Positions 35,453-44,205 of a DNA stretch of 64,000 nt are shown here, piece by piece. Position 1 is the stretch's first letter; each line of letters opens with the position of its first letter. A model generated the notes under the pieces. That model was not told the DNA's origin. It made no database searches and saw only the letters and a program-made list of their open reading frames with translations. The position numbers were made by a program, and so were the translations under genes. Source of the stretch: UBA11346 sp038060575 (lineage in GTDB: Bacteria > Planctomycetota > UBA11346); assembly GCA_964652775.1 (NCBI GenBank), contig CAZZAM010000001.1, forward strand, positions 1 through 64,000, given 5' to 3'.

Positions 35453-36223
35453 ATGGCCCAGCGTCGAAGCGGTTTTACTTTAATTGAGCTACTAGTCGTC
35501 ATCGGCATTATCGCGGTGCTAGCTGGACTGCTGATCCCAGCAGTCGGACTGGTCAAGAAACAAGCGCGAACCGTATTGTGCACCAATAATTTAACCCAGT
35601 TGGCCAAAATCCTGGAAATGTATCGCCAAGATCACGACGACAATTTTCCTGCCCATCTGCTGTCACTCGTGAACACGGAATATGACATCACGGCCAAAAG
35701 TCTGCTGTGTCCGTTTGATGATTTTACCGGATCAAATCCGGATCTTGGTCGCGATCCTGCTTGGCAAGCCAGTAACGATATGAGTCGCGTTCACGAGTGG
35801 GATGCCAAGACTAACCGCGGCAGCAGCTATTGCTACGAAGCGAGCAGCAACAAAGGGAAAAACTGGTACAATGGCAAAGATATGTTTGAAAGCGGAGACA
35901 TCGACTACTTCTGGCGTAATGTTGATGCGGCTAAGCGACCAGCCGTTGGCACGGTGTCGTGGATGGATGGCAAACAAAACCAACATCTCCATGGTAACCT
36001 ATCCAACACCACCAACCCCACCGGCGCTCCATCTGATTTTGGGAAAGTATTTCCATCATCGCATGTACCGATCATCCGCTGTTATTGGCACGCCAACTGG
36101 GGCGGGATGAAGGCGGTGGATCAAGACTCGTTAAAGCAAGTCAACAACGTCACGCTGGGCTTCAATCCGATTTGGAGCACGCCGTATTGGGAGCGCGACG
36201 TGGAACCAAAGATTCCTAAGTAA
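35453..36223 (+). CDS. Prepilin-type N-terminal cleavage/methylation protein (PVC type)
   Basis: 256 residues from ATG 35453 (ATG 35444 is equally possible). The start MAQRRSG|FTLIELLVVIGIIAVLAGLLIPAVG is the class III signal with Glu at mature position 5. The rest has CTNNLTQLAKILEMYRQDHDDNFP, a segment common in the many pseudopilin-like proteins of Planctomycetota and Lentisphaerota, and ends in an aromatic-rich domain. The H-X9-DG signature is not seen. The open frame reaches back to 35210, but that part is without coding character. It is divergent from the PATAN cluster with a 243-base gap in which no control site was recognised. Confidence 0.88.
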   Translation: MAQRRSGFTLIELLVVIGIIAVLAGLLIPAVGLVKKQARTVLCTNNLTQLAKILEMYRQDHDDNFPAHLLSLVNTEYDITAKSLLCPFDDFTGSNPDLGRDPAWQASNDMSRVHEWDAKTNRGSSYCYEASSNKGKNWYNGKDMFESGDIDYFWRNVDAAKRPAVGTVSWMDGKQNQHLHGNLSNTTNPTGAPSDFGKVFPSSHVPIIRCYWHANWGGMKAVDQDSLKQVNNVTLGFNPIWSTPYWERDVEPKIPK

Positions 36224-36226
36224 TCG

Positions 36227-37093
36227 TCAACTGCCGTGGACTTCGGCTTGCAAGCCAAGCGCTTGAGCCCGAGCCGCAATCGCAGTTAATTCCTGCTCGT
36301 CCAATGCTGTTGCCCATGGTTCTGCCGTAGCGCGAGCTGTCGTATACACCTGCACCCGTTCAATTCTTGCACCAGCGTCGCGTAGATCGCGCAAACGACC
36401 AGCCCATGCATCCAATTCGAACTCGGACGGCTTCTCGCCTTTGATGCGACAAAACAACGCCTGAATGACTAATGGCCGCAGCCGACCCAGATCACGCAAG
36501 TTGTCGAGTACGCGCTGAAACGGAACGTCCGTACGATCAACCATGCGATACCAGGCTTCGGTGCCAGCGTCGAGTTTCGCCCAGATTTCCGATGGCCGCG
36601 CAGCCAGACTGACCAGTGTATCGCGCACAGCCGAGCGCTGAAACAGAGTCGCATTGGTGATGACTACGATCTTCACGTCGGCTAACCCACGCCGATCAAG
36701 TTCCTGCGCTGCCATGGTAACCATGCGCGAGAAACCAGCGTACGATGTCGGTTCGCCGTCGCCGCTGAAAGCAATGTCATTAAGCCGTCGTAGTGCCGAC
36801 GGCGTGCGGTCAAATGGCGCTGCTGACCAGAGCGCAGCACTCGCGTACTGGTCAAGCAAGGTCGCCAATTCCTCAGCCAAGATCGCTTCATCCACGGTCT
36901 TGGTGACTGCTGGTGATCTGCGATCAACGCTGCAATAGGCGCAGTCAAAGTTGCACGCGCCGTCCGGATTGAGGTTAATTCCCAACGAGAGCCCGCGCGA
37001 ACGCCGGCTGATCACCGGATAGCAAAATCGGAATGCCTGCCACGTGCGCGGATGATTACGGAACAGACTAACTCCAACCTCCGGATCTTTCAT
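36227..37093 (-). CDS. Radical SAM protein
   Basis: 288 residues. The cluster motif is CNFDCAYCSV (CxxxCxxC), followed by FSGDGEPTSY, the GGE-like motif that holds SAM, and VVITNAT and IWAKLDAGTE strands of the barrel. It resembles the wybutosine-type/KamA-like stand-alone radical SAM proteins found widely in bacteria; no auxiliary cluster motif is obvious. The reaction is unknown. The start overlaps the stop of the upstream secreted-protein gene by four bases, so they form an operon. Confidence 0.85.
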   Translation of the reverse strand: MKDPEVGVSLFRNHPRTWQAFRFCYPVISRRSRGLSLGINLNPDGACNFDCAYCSVDRRSPAVTKTVDEAILAEELATLLDQYASAALWSAAPFDRTPSALRRLNDIAFSGDGEPTSYAGFSRMVTMAAQELDRRGLADVKIVVITNATLFQRSAVRDTLVSLAARPSEIWAKLDAGTEAWYRMVDRTDVPFQRVLDNLRDLGRLRPLVIQALFCRIKGEKPSEFELDAWAGRLRDLRDAGARIERVQVYTTARATAEPWATALDEQELTAIAARAQALGLQAEVHGS

Positions 37094-37776
37094 TTGATTT
37101 CACGTACAGCGCGACGGTGTTCACTGCGGCCATCCGAATCAACGATGAGTAAGGGGAAACCAGGGAGTTTGCCCAACACTATGTCCAGTTTGTTCGCTTC
37201 GCCGCCAACCAATTGCATGTGGGCATAGGGATTGACCAGCGTTGTATCAACCATGACCGTATAGGTGCGCGATTGCGCCACGATGACAAATTGCAGCGTT
37301 TTTCTGCCCAAGATGACATCACCCGGCTTGCCTTCCTCAATCGACAGTGCCTTGGGTGCCGGTTCCAACGCCAAGGGGCGAGGCGCATTCCCTTCGCCTG
37401 CGTCCTCGGTGGCAGTACGCCCGACCAGGTCAAACACCACCCGACGCTGGTCGTTCTGGTAGACGATTTTACCTGGCTCTAACTGAAAGGTATAACGATC
37501 TCGCACGATGGTCTTGCCCAGGCTCATCGCGATACGATCCAGTTCGGCCTCACCAGCACCAATGTCCTGACGAATGAGCCGCGCAACCGCCTTCGGCAAT
37601 TGGTCGATCTCGGCACGCGCCTTCTTCAGCCGCGCCTTTTCCAACGCTTCCATTCGTTCCAATTCCGCCACATCCCCACCTGAGCCTTTGATGCCGGTCG
37701 TGGTCTCCTCGACATCCAACGTCAACGCAGCAAGCGAAGCGACTCCGATCATCATGCACAACAGGGCGCGCAGCAT
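37090..37776 (-). CDS. Secreted protein, unknown
   Basis: 228 residues from ATG 37776. The open frame extends to 38175, but that part lies opposite the sigma-54 activator gene, and only the start at 37776 gives a signal peptide (MLRALLCMMIGVASLAALT). A charged helical segment (about 33-60) is followed by a predicted beta-rich domain. No family recognised. It is cotranscribed with the radical SAM gene and divergent from the sigma-54 activator, with about 100 bases between start codons. Confidence 0.72.
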   Translation of the reverse strand: MLRALLCMMIGVASLAALTLDVEETTTGIKGSGGDVAELERMEALEKARLKKARAEIDQLPKAVARLIRQDIGAGEAELDRIAMSLGKTIVRDRYTFQLEPGKIVYQNDQRRVVFDLVGRTATEDAGEGNAPRPLALEPAPKALSIEEGKPGDVILGRKTLQFVIVAQSRTYTVMVDTTLVNPYAHMQLVGGEANKLDIVLGKLPGFPLLIVDSDGRSEHRRAVREIK

Positions 37777-37875
37777 GGGCGCAAGAATGGCTACGCGGCG
37801 ATTCCGGCAACGGGTAAGGATCGGGGGCCAGCTCCTTGTACGTCCCAGGCGAAGTCCTAGCGTTCCCCGCGCGCC

Positions 37876-39369
37876 ATGACCGGGTCCTTGATCGATTTGC
37901 TGGATGCCATCACGGATGCTCGTGTAGCCAACCCGTCGTTCAAACCATCCGTGCAAGCGGCCTTGCGTTTGGCCTGTGCAACCAAGCTGATCGCTGCGGG
38001 GCGTCTGTTGAGTCTGCGTTTTGACGGTCAGGTACGCGAAATCATCGTTCATGGCACTCCCTCGCAAAGCGAGGACGAGGACCTGGCACTGACTTACTCC
38101 GTCCGTGACCAGCACGCGACAATCACCCGCGGGTCGATAACCGCATTGCCCCTGGGCAAGGGGAAACGCGTACACGCCGTGCTACTGCTCGAGCAATTGA
38201 GCGACGCTCAGGCCGGGCATCTTCTCGCTGACTTGTTCCTGCAATGGTCGGTCATGGCCGAAGTACAGCATCTCGAAAAGGCCGAGCTCATTGACGAGAA
38301 CCACCAACTGCGCGAGGAGTTGCGCAGCCAGTTCAGCGACCGCAATCTTATCGGTGTCAGTGGTGCCTTCCGTCGGGTTGTCGATCAGGCGCATCGGGTC
38401 GCCGCCTCGTCTGCCACCGTACTTATTCACGGCGAGACTGGCACCGGCAAAGAGATGATCGCGCGGATCATTCACGACCACAGTCCACGCGCCAACGCCC
38501 CATTCATTCCGGTGAACTGCAGTGCGTTGTCGGAAACTCTGCTGGAATCGGAACTCTTCGGCCACGTTAAAGGTGCCTTCACCGGCGCGACCTCCGACCG
38601 CAAAGGCCGCTTCGAATCGGCCCACGGCGGAACCATCTTTCTTGATGAGATCGGCGACGTTTCACCCGGTATGCAAACCCGTCTGTTGCGCGTCCTGCAA
38701 GAAATGGAAATCGAACGCGTCGGCGACTCCCGCACGCGCAAATTGGATGTGCGTGTCCTCGCAGCATCGAATCGTGTCCTTGAGGATGAAGTCGCCAAAG
38801 GCGCGTTCCGTGCCGACCTCTATTACCGGCTCAATGTCGTCTATTTGCATATACCACCGCTACGCAACCGTACCGAGGATATTCCCCACCTCGTCGAGCA
38901 CTTCGTCAATCAGTACGCGCACCGCAACATCAAGTTTATCACCGCGATCGCCCCCGAAGTCATGCAGGCAATGCGGCAATACACCTGGCCCGGCAATGTG
39001 CGCGAACTTGAAAACTGCGTCGAAAAGATGGTGGTCATGGCCCCAACCGGCGAGTTGACCGCAGACTTGCTGCCATTTGCCGTACTCGCCTTCGATCCGC
39101 ACGTGAGCAAAACCGCAACGCCTAATGAATCCAGCTTCGAAACACAAATCGCAGCGCGCATGCAGCGCGAAACCATGACCGTCATCCAATCCGGTTCCGC
39201 TGATTTGTATGATCGTGTCCGAGCCACGTGGGAACGACACCTCTTCGAAGCCGTGCTTGCCGCTTGCGACGACAATAAGTCCAAAGCGGCGCAAGTCCTC
39301 GGGATTACCCGCAACACGCTGGCAGCACGACTCAAGGAACTATCAGCGATCCAGCGCACCTGGAAGTAA
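37876..39369 (+). CDS. Sigma-54-dependent transcriptional activator
   Basis: 497 residues. The N-terminal 150 residues look like a GAF-type sensor domain, with a coiled linker (VQHLEKAELIDENHQLREEL). The AAA+ domain (about 160-400) has Walker A GETGTGKE, the sigma-54 contact loop GAFTGA, Walker B GTIFLDEIGD and the sensor II region WPGNVRELENC. The C-terminal Fis-type helix-turn-helix has KSAKAAQVLGITRNTLAARL-like order (SKAAQVLGITRNTLAARLKE). It opens sigma-54 promoters using ATP. It lacks a receiver domain, so it responds to a ligand or partner. Target genes are not evident; comF follows after nine bases. Confidence 0.94.
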   Translation: MTGSLIDLLDAITDARVANPSFKPSVQAALRLACATKLIAAGRLLSLRFDGQVREIIVHGTPSQSEDEDLALTYSVRDQHATITRGSITALPLGKGKRVHAVLLLEQLSDAQAGHLLADLFLQWSVMAEVQHLEKAELIDENHQLREELRSQFSDRNLIGVSGAFRRVVDQAHRVAASSATVLIHGETGTGKEMIARIIHDHSPRANAPFIPVNCSALSETLLESELFGHVKGAFTGATSDRKGRFESAHGGTIFLDEIGDVSPGMQTRLLRVLQEMEIERVGDSRTRKLDVRVLAASNRVLEDEVAKGAFRADLYYRLNVVYLHIPPLRNRTEDIPHLVEHFVNQYAHRNIKFITAIAPEVMQAMRQYTWPGNVRELENCVEKMVVMAPTGELTADLLPFAVLAFDPHVSKTATPNESSFETQIAARMQRETMTVIQSGSADLYDRVRATWERHLFEAVLAACDDNKSKAAQVLGITRNTLAARLKELSAIQRTWK

Positions 39370-39378
39370 TCGTCGATC

Positions 39379-40035
39379 ATGGCCAGCGCCATCTTCAATT
39401 TTTTCCTGCCGAGCTTATGCCCAAGGTGCCATGAAGCTCCTGGCCCAATCCTTTGCCTGTCTTGCCACGATGCCTTGCCGCGCATCGCCCATCCCTGCTC
39501 CTGCTGTGGGGCCACACGTCTATCTGCCACCGCACCCTGCCACACATGCGACGATCGTGGACTCGCGCATATCGACCGCGTCCACGCCGCCATGCTCTAC
39601 GTCGGCACCGCCAGTGAACTCATTGGCAATGCCAAGGCTGGCGCCAAGCCCGCTGCGATTGCCGCATTGTCCGTGTTGCTACCGCTACCGGAAACACCCA
39701 TTCATGCGATAATTCCTGTGCCGCCGTCCCCAGGTCGCCGCCCAGGCCCACATTTAGCGACCGCCTGCGCTCGTTGGGCCGCGCATCAGCTCAAGGTCCC
39801 CTGTCTGCACATCCTGCGTTGCACGCGTCACGCACGTGAGCAACACCGATTGTCGCGCGCTGATCGCGCGCGCAACGTATCTGGATTATTCACCTGTCGC
39901 GGCACTGCTCCGGAACGCGTCCTGCTCGTCGATGACATCTTGACTAGCGGAGCCACCGCCAGCGCCGCCGCTGCCGCACTGCGTCAAGCCGGAGCACGAC
40001 ACATCATCGCTACGTTTCTCTGCCGAACGCCGTAA
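39379..40035 (+). CDS. ComF family phosphoribosyltransferase-like protein
   Basis: 218 residues. An N-terminal zinc-binding module has CPRCHEA, CLSCHD, CSCC and CHTC, followed by the phosphoribosyltransferase fold with the PRPP-binding motif VLLVDDILTSGAT near residue 180 and RARNVSGLF before it. ComF of Bacillus and GntX/ComFC of Gram-negatives belong to this family and have been linked to DNA uptake, although their reaction is unclear. Spacing suggests cotranscription with the sigma-54 activator. Confidence 0.9.
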   Translation: MASAIFNFFLPSLCPRCHEAPGPILCLSCHDALPRIAHPCSCCGATRLSATAPCHTCDDRGLAHIDRVHAAMLYVGTASELIGNAKAGAKPAAIAALSVLLPLPETPIHAIIPVPPSPGRRPGPHLATACARWAAHQLKVPCLHILRCTRHAREQHRLSRADRARNVSGLFTCRGTAPERVLLVDDILTSGATASAAAAALRQAGARHIIATFLCRTP

Positions 40036-40088
40036 GCAACGATCCGACTCGATCAGGATTGGGATCGCAGAAAACGATCGAGAAGTGT

Positions 40089-40224
40089 CCGCAGATTACG
40101 AAATTTACGCAACGCGAATTGACAATCTGCGGAATTTTGGTCATGCTCACAGTTAGGGAAATGTGCGCTGCAGATACTCGTTGAATCTGCACATCGGCTT
40201 GGTGGAAGAATATGCATGTCCAGG
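40089..40224. repeat. CCGCAGATT / GCAGATACTCG repeat element, copy A
   Basis: Two modules lie side by side. The first is an imperfect palindrome CCGCAGATT...AATCTGCGG (about 40089-40132). The second (about 40157-40224) has GCAGATACTCGTTGAATCTG and a further stretch around GGCTTGGTGGAAGAA. Both modules recur at 45597-45729 in the opposite order. Both copies fill gaps between convergent genes. Confidence 0.7.
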
Positions 40225-40309
40225 ATCCTCATGTCCAAAATCCCCAAAAGATCCCAAGACCAAGCCGCACTGCCACTGGGATGCCCGGCTTTCATAATTT
40301 CTCCCAGGA

Positions 40310-43300
40310 TTAGCCCGGTCCGCTGGGGACCGTGTACACGATAACCAGTTTCGGTCGTAGCGTCGCGTCAACGGTGTATTCGCGGCTGCGGAAGTTCTCT
40401 GACGGGGCGGTTCCCCTGGGGCCAAAGCCCTTGAGGCGCCAGCCGTTGTTGGCGGCTCCGCTCGCGAAGGCCAGCGCGCCAGCGGTCACATCAATATCCA
40501 TCCAACCGGCAACGGTCGTTGTCGCACCGGTGCCGTCAGCAACAGCGTTAATGTCAGTGCCGAGACCGTTGGCACCAGCGGTTGTCCATGGCGTACCGGC
40601 AGCGGCATTGAGCCACGAGCCCGTCGCTTCGCTCCACGGCTTGAGTAGTCGATGGGCGCCGAAACTGTGCGCTACCGCGGAGTACTGGTAGAGCGACAGC
40701 GTTGCCGACTGGACCGTCGCGCCATCGGGCACCGGACCGCCCTCCGACACGAAGATCGGGAACTTCGCGATGATCACGCGACTATCGTTGCCAAAAGTAT
40801 CGTGGGTGGCGGTGAGTGTCGAACTGGTTCCTCCTGACGTCATGGTCGGTGAACCGTTGGACAGATAGGAGTCGGTAGCACCGACGTAGCCGTTCACTCC
40901 GCTTTGCAGCGTCACTGTCGTGAACGATGTCGAGGAATTCACAGTCAGCGTAGATGCACTGCTGGTGACACTGCCGGCGGAGTTGGTCACGACCACGCGA
41001 TAGGTCGCGCCGCTGTCAGCGGTACTCGTGGCCGGCGTGGTGTACGCTGAGCCGTTCGCTCCGACGATATTCACGCCGTTCTTCTGCCACTGGTAGGTGA
41101 ACGGTGCGGTTCCCGTCGCGACCACGATGAACGTCGCGGTCTGGCCAGCTGTCACCGTCGCGTTCGCTGGTGCGGTGGTGATCGCGGGCGCCACCACCGT
41201 GCTACCGCCATCGGGAATAATCTCGATATAGGCGATGCCCGGATTGCCCGGGAGAACGGCGGCGTTCTTGGAGAAGTCCAAGGTCAACTCGCCATCGCTG
41301 AGATTCACGTGGATGGTGGCGACACCGGCGGTCTTCGCACCGTATTGCTGATAGGCATCGAATGCGGTCAGCCAAGCCTGACCTTCGACCTTGGTATTGA
41401 GCAGACGCTGGCCAGCAGCCGTCGAGAGCATGTCAGCCATGCCAACCTTCACGGTGTAGCCACCATTGGCGAGCGGGATGCGATAGGTCGTCACATTGGT
41501 AGCGTCGTTGAATGTGCGATACTGTTGAAACAGGGCTGGGTCGGTCGTCCCCGTGACCGCAGCGGTGGTGGTGATGGCGCTGGTCTTCCAGTTGTCGTTG
41601 ATGCTGACCCAGTGGCCGTCCCAGCCCCAATAGCCGTCTGCGTGTGGCTGATCATGCAGCCACACCCGACCCTGCGAGTCGGTCAGATCATAAGCGGCCC
41701 ATCCGTAGACGCTCTCATTGCGCGCATTGCCATCGACAACCGTGCGACCGCAGTTGATCCGCACCGGCTGATTGGACGGGATCGGGATGTTGATCTCGAC
41801 CGTCTTCCAAGCGCGAGCTTTATAATTGTCGGTGACTTCCACGCGGGCCAGGTAGCGGTGGGGTGTCGTGTAGGTATGGCTGCACGAGGTGGCGCTTGGG
41901 CCGGACACCGTCGGGTCTGCCTTGCCGAAAAAATACCCAGCCGGGAACCATTCGATATTGGTGATCGAGCCATCAGGATCGCTCGCAGATGCGTTAAAGT
42001 TTACGGTCAGCGGTGCGGGACCAGAGATCGTGCTCGCGGTCAAGCTGCTCACGACGGGCATCAGGTTTCCGGGATGCTTCGACAAGCTCAGCGAGAGGTC
42101 GCCATAGAAGACCGCGACCACACTGCCGGTGTAGGCAGGAAAAAATGATTTGTAGGCATTTCCCCACGAATCCCCTGCGGCCAAGCGAGCGCGAAAGGCA
42201 GTCTTCAGTGACGAAACGCCCGCGACGTCGAATGCGCTGGCGAAGGTGCTGATCGAAGCCCCTACGCTCAAGACGTTGCCGCCACCCCGGGTCAGGATCT
42301 GGTTGTTCACTACTCCGCCGATGAAGCCTGATCCGCACGATATGTTCACCACGAAGCGCGATTGGGCGAGCATGTCATGAATGGAATACGCGGTAACCGC
42401 GCCACTCGAATAGCGGTCTGCGGTTCCATGCGAGGTTTCGTGAATCAACTCCGAACCGTTCACAAAGCCTACTTCTGGTGGCGCATAGGTCGCAGTGGAT
42501 AGCCCAAGATCCAATAAACTATTCATATCAGTCGCGAGAGAAAAAATATCCTCGTAATAGATCGAATGCGGCAGTCGCGAAGCGCCAGTGCGATAGTCGT
42601 GGTTGGCCTGGAGTGCACGCTTGATCAATACCTCCTCATCACCGAAGGGGCTCGGGATCACCACCGGGCCCGGCAATGGCGCTGGTAACGCATTGATGCG
42701 GCTAACCCAGATGTGGTAATCATAGGGCTGTAACGAATCATTAACGACATGCGACATTTTCTGCAAATTCATGAACGATATATCGGTCATGGACGGGATC
42801 TCGCTGGCAACATCATGATTCTTGTGTGGCAGTTGGCCGATCAGGATGGCGCCGGCCATGAATTGTCCGGGCGTGAGGTATTCGCTGCGGAGATTGTTCC
42901 ACAGCACCAACGCATTCGCGGAGGTTAAGGCTCCCGACATGGGAAGGATCTTCGCCGTATATCCGTCAGCGATGAGGTCGGCCTTCAACCGGTCCACCTC
43001 GAGTGAGATTTTAGGCAGGAGCAGATTGTTGACGACGAGCAGCACCAACATCCCCGCCCGATCATTGGCGGCGCGTACCTTGATGTTGCATGTCGCAGTA
43101 TTCGAATCAGTGGTGCCATCATTCACTTTCCAGGTGAATGAATCGGTGCCGAGGTAGTTCGCATTGGGTTTGTAGGAGAAGCAGCACTTCGGTAAGAGGG
43201 TCACGGTGCCGTTGGTCGGCGCGCTGACCAATTGCATGGTGCACGTAGCTGTGGCGTCGGCAGTGTAGATTGCTGGCATCTCGTCGCGGCCAGGGTCAGG

Positions 43301-43471
43301 AACGTGATTCTTTACCACCGCGACATTCATCGACTGCGCTACCGGGGCGGTAGCCGCCAGAGCAGTAGCCGAAACGAACAACCAGAGCAGCCCGACAAAC
43401 ATCCACGACGGGGCGCGGGAGATGCGCGTTGCCTGATTCAGAGTAGCAGAAGCGGAGCGATCGTGGTGCAC
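40310..43471 (-). CDS. Secreted multidomain protein with a caspase-like (C25-type) core and DNRLRE C-terminus
   Basis: 1053 residues. A signal peptide (about 1-39, ending TALA) is followed by a cadherin/Big-like domain (to about 130), then a region (about 135-470) whose HETSHGTADR (His344, His348) and VVNISCGSG (Cys379) match the His and Cys of caspase-fold peptidases such as gingipain C25. Next come a PKD domain (about 474-560), a malectin-like carbohydrate-binding domain (about 569-755), an Ig-like domain (about 760-845) and a DNRLRE-like domain (about 850-1050). It probably acts outside the cell on protein or carbohydrate material; activity is not proven. It is divergent from an ECF sigma/FecR pair. 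Confidence 0.85.
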   Translation of the reverse strand: MHHDRSASATLNQATRISRAPSWMFVGLLWLFVSATALAATAPVAQSMNVAVVKNHVPDPGRDEMPAIYTADATATCTMQLVSAPTNGTVTLLPKCCFSYKPNANYLGTDSFTWKVNDGTTDSNTATCNIKVRAANDRAGMLVLLVVNNLLLPKISLEVDRLKADLIADGYTAKILPMSGALTSANALVLWNNLRSEYLTPGQFMAGAILIGQLPHKNHDVASEIPSMTDISFMNLQKMSHVVNDSLQPYDYHIWVSRINALPAPLPGPVVIPSPFGDEEVLIKRALQANHDYRTGASRLPHSIYYEDIFSLATDMNSLLDLGLSTATYAPPEVGFVNGSELIHETSHGTADRYSSGAVTAYSIHDMLAQSRFVVNISCGSGFIGGVVNNQILTRGGGNVLSVGASISTFASAFDVAGVSSLKTAFRARLAAGDSWGNAYKSFFPAYTGSVVAVFYGDLSLSLSKHPGNLMPVVSSLTASTISGPAPLTVNFNASASDPDGSITNIEWFPAGYFFGKADPTVSGPSATSCSHTYTTPHRYLARVEVTDNYKARAWKTVEINIPIPSNQPVRINCGRTVVDGNARNESVYGWAAYDLTDSQGRVWLHDQPHADGYWGWDGHWVSINDNWKTSAITTTAAVTGTTDPALFQQYRTFNDATNVTTYRIPLANGGYTVKVGMADMLSTAAGQRLLNTKVEGQAWLTAFDAYQQYGAKTAGVATIHVNLSDGELTLDFSKNAAVLPGNPGIAYIEIIPDGGSTVVAPAITTAPANATVTAGQTATFIVVATGTAPFTYQWQKNGVNIVGANGSAYTTPATSTADSGATYRVVVTNSAGSVTSSASTLTVNSSTSFTTVTLQSGVNGYVGATDSYLSNGSPTMTSGGTSSTLTATHDTFGNDSRVIIAKFPIFVSEGGPVPDGATVQSATLSLYQYSAVAHSFGAHRLLKPWSEATGSWLNAAAGTPWTTAGANGLGTDINAVADGTGATTTVAGWMDIDVTAGALAFASGAANNGWRLKGFGPRGTAPSENFRSREYTVDATLRPKLVIVYTVPSGPG

Positions 43472-43653
43472 GGCGAGCTCTCCAAGGGGTGGTCATCCGC
43501 TATTGCTTCGACCCCCGAGGTGATGATGGACCAGTGCGCAATGTGCAGGAATCTGTGTGGTGCACCGACGAGAGCTGTTCGTTAAAAAAATCACAGTAAT
43601 AATTTATAAAAAATGCGTCATCCCGACTGCCCTGGCCTCTATACGTAATAGAT

Positions 43654-44205
43654 ATGTCAGACCCCGACGTACTCGACTTGTTGGCCAGTCGTTCGGCGCG
43701 TGGCGATGCCCAGGCCTTCACCGCGCTGGTCGAGACCCTGGCGCCGGGAATACGGGCGTTCATCGCCGTGCGCGCGAGTTCAGCAACTATGGTGGACGAA
43801 GTGGTGCAGGCCGCCTTCGTCACCGCCTATCTCCAGATGTCGACCTATGAGCCGCGCGGTAATCTCGAGGGCTGGATTAAAGGCATCGCCCGCAATCACC
43901 TGCGCGAGGAACTGCGTCGCCAACAGCGCAGCATACCCAACGACGATCTTGCCGAGCGCTTGGTGGTCGATGACTGTCTCGCCACGTTCGAGGATGTCGA
44001 ACAGCAACAGCACGCTGCTGAGCGTCTCCACGGTTGTCTGGAGCGATTGCCGGACAGCACCCGTCGCTTAATCAAGTGCCGCTATTGGGATGACGAACCG
44101 TTGGAACAACTTGCTAAACGCGTGCGTCAGCCAGCGAATCGACTTGCCGCGTTGCTCTATCGTGCGCGGCAGTCGCTGATGAGCTGTCTGGAGAGTGGAA
44201 CGTGA
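43654..44205 (+). CDS. ECF-type RNA polymerase sigma factor
   Basis: 183 residues, the normal length. Region 2 is at about 15-85 (AFTALVETLAPGIRAFIAVR, MVDEVVQAAFVTAYL, LEGWIKGIARNHLREELRR) and region 4 at about 125-180 (LERLPDSTRRLIKCRYWDDEP, LAALLYRARQSL). The ending overlaps the FecR-like gene by four bases, the usual arrangement of a sigma factor and its membrane regulator. The gap to the divergent secreted protein is AT-rich (about 43580-43615) and probably contains promoters for both. Confidence 0.92.
   Translation: MSDPDVLDLLASRSARGDAQAFTALVETLAPGIRAFIAVRASSATMVDEVVQAAFVTAYLQMSTYEPRGNLEGWIKGIARNHLREELRRQQRSIPNDDLAERLVVDDCLATFEDVEQQQHAAERLHGCLERLPDSTRRLIKCRYWDDEPLEQLAKRVRQPANRLAALLYRARQSLMSCLESGT

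Noticed and set aside
37777..38175. N-terminal extension of the secreted protein gene at 37090-37776
   Set aside because: It lies opposite the sigma-54 activator coding sequence and hides the signal peptide that the start at 37776 reveals.
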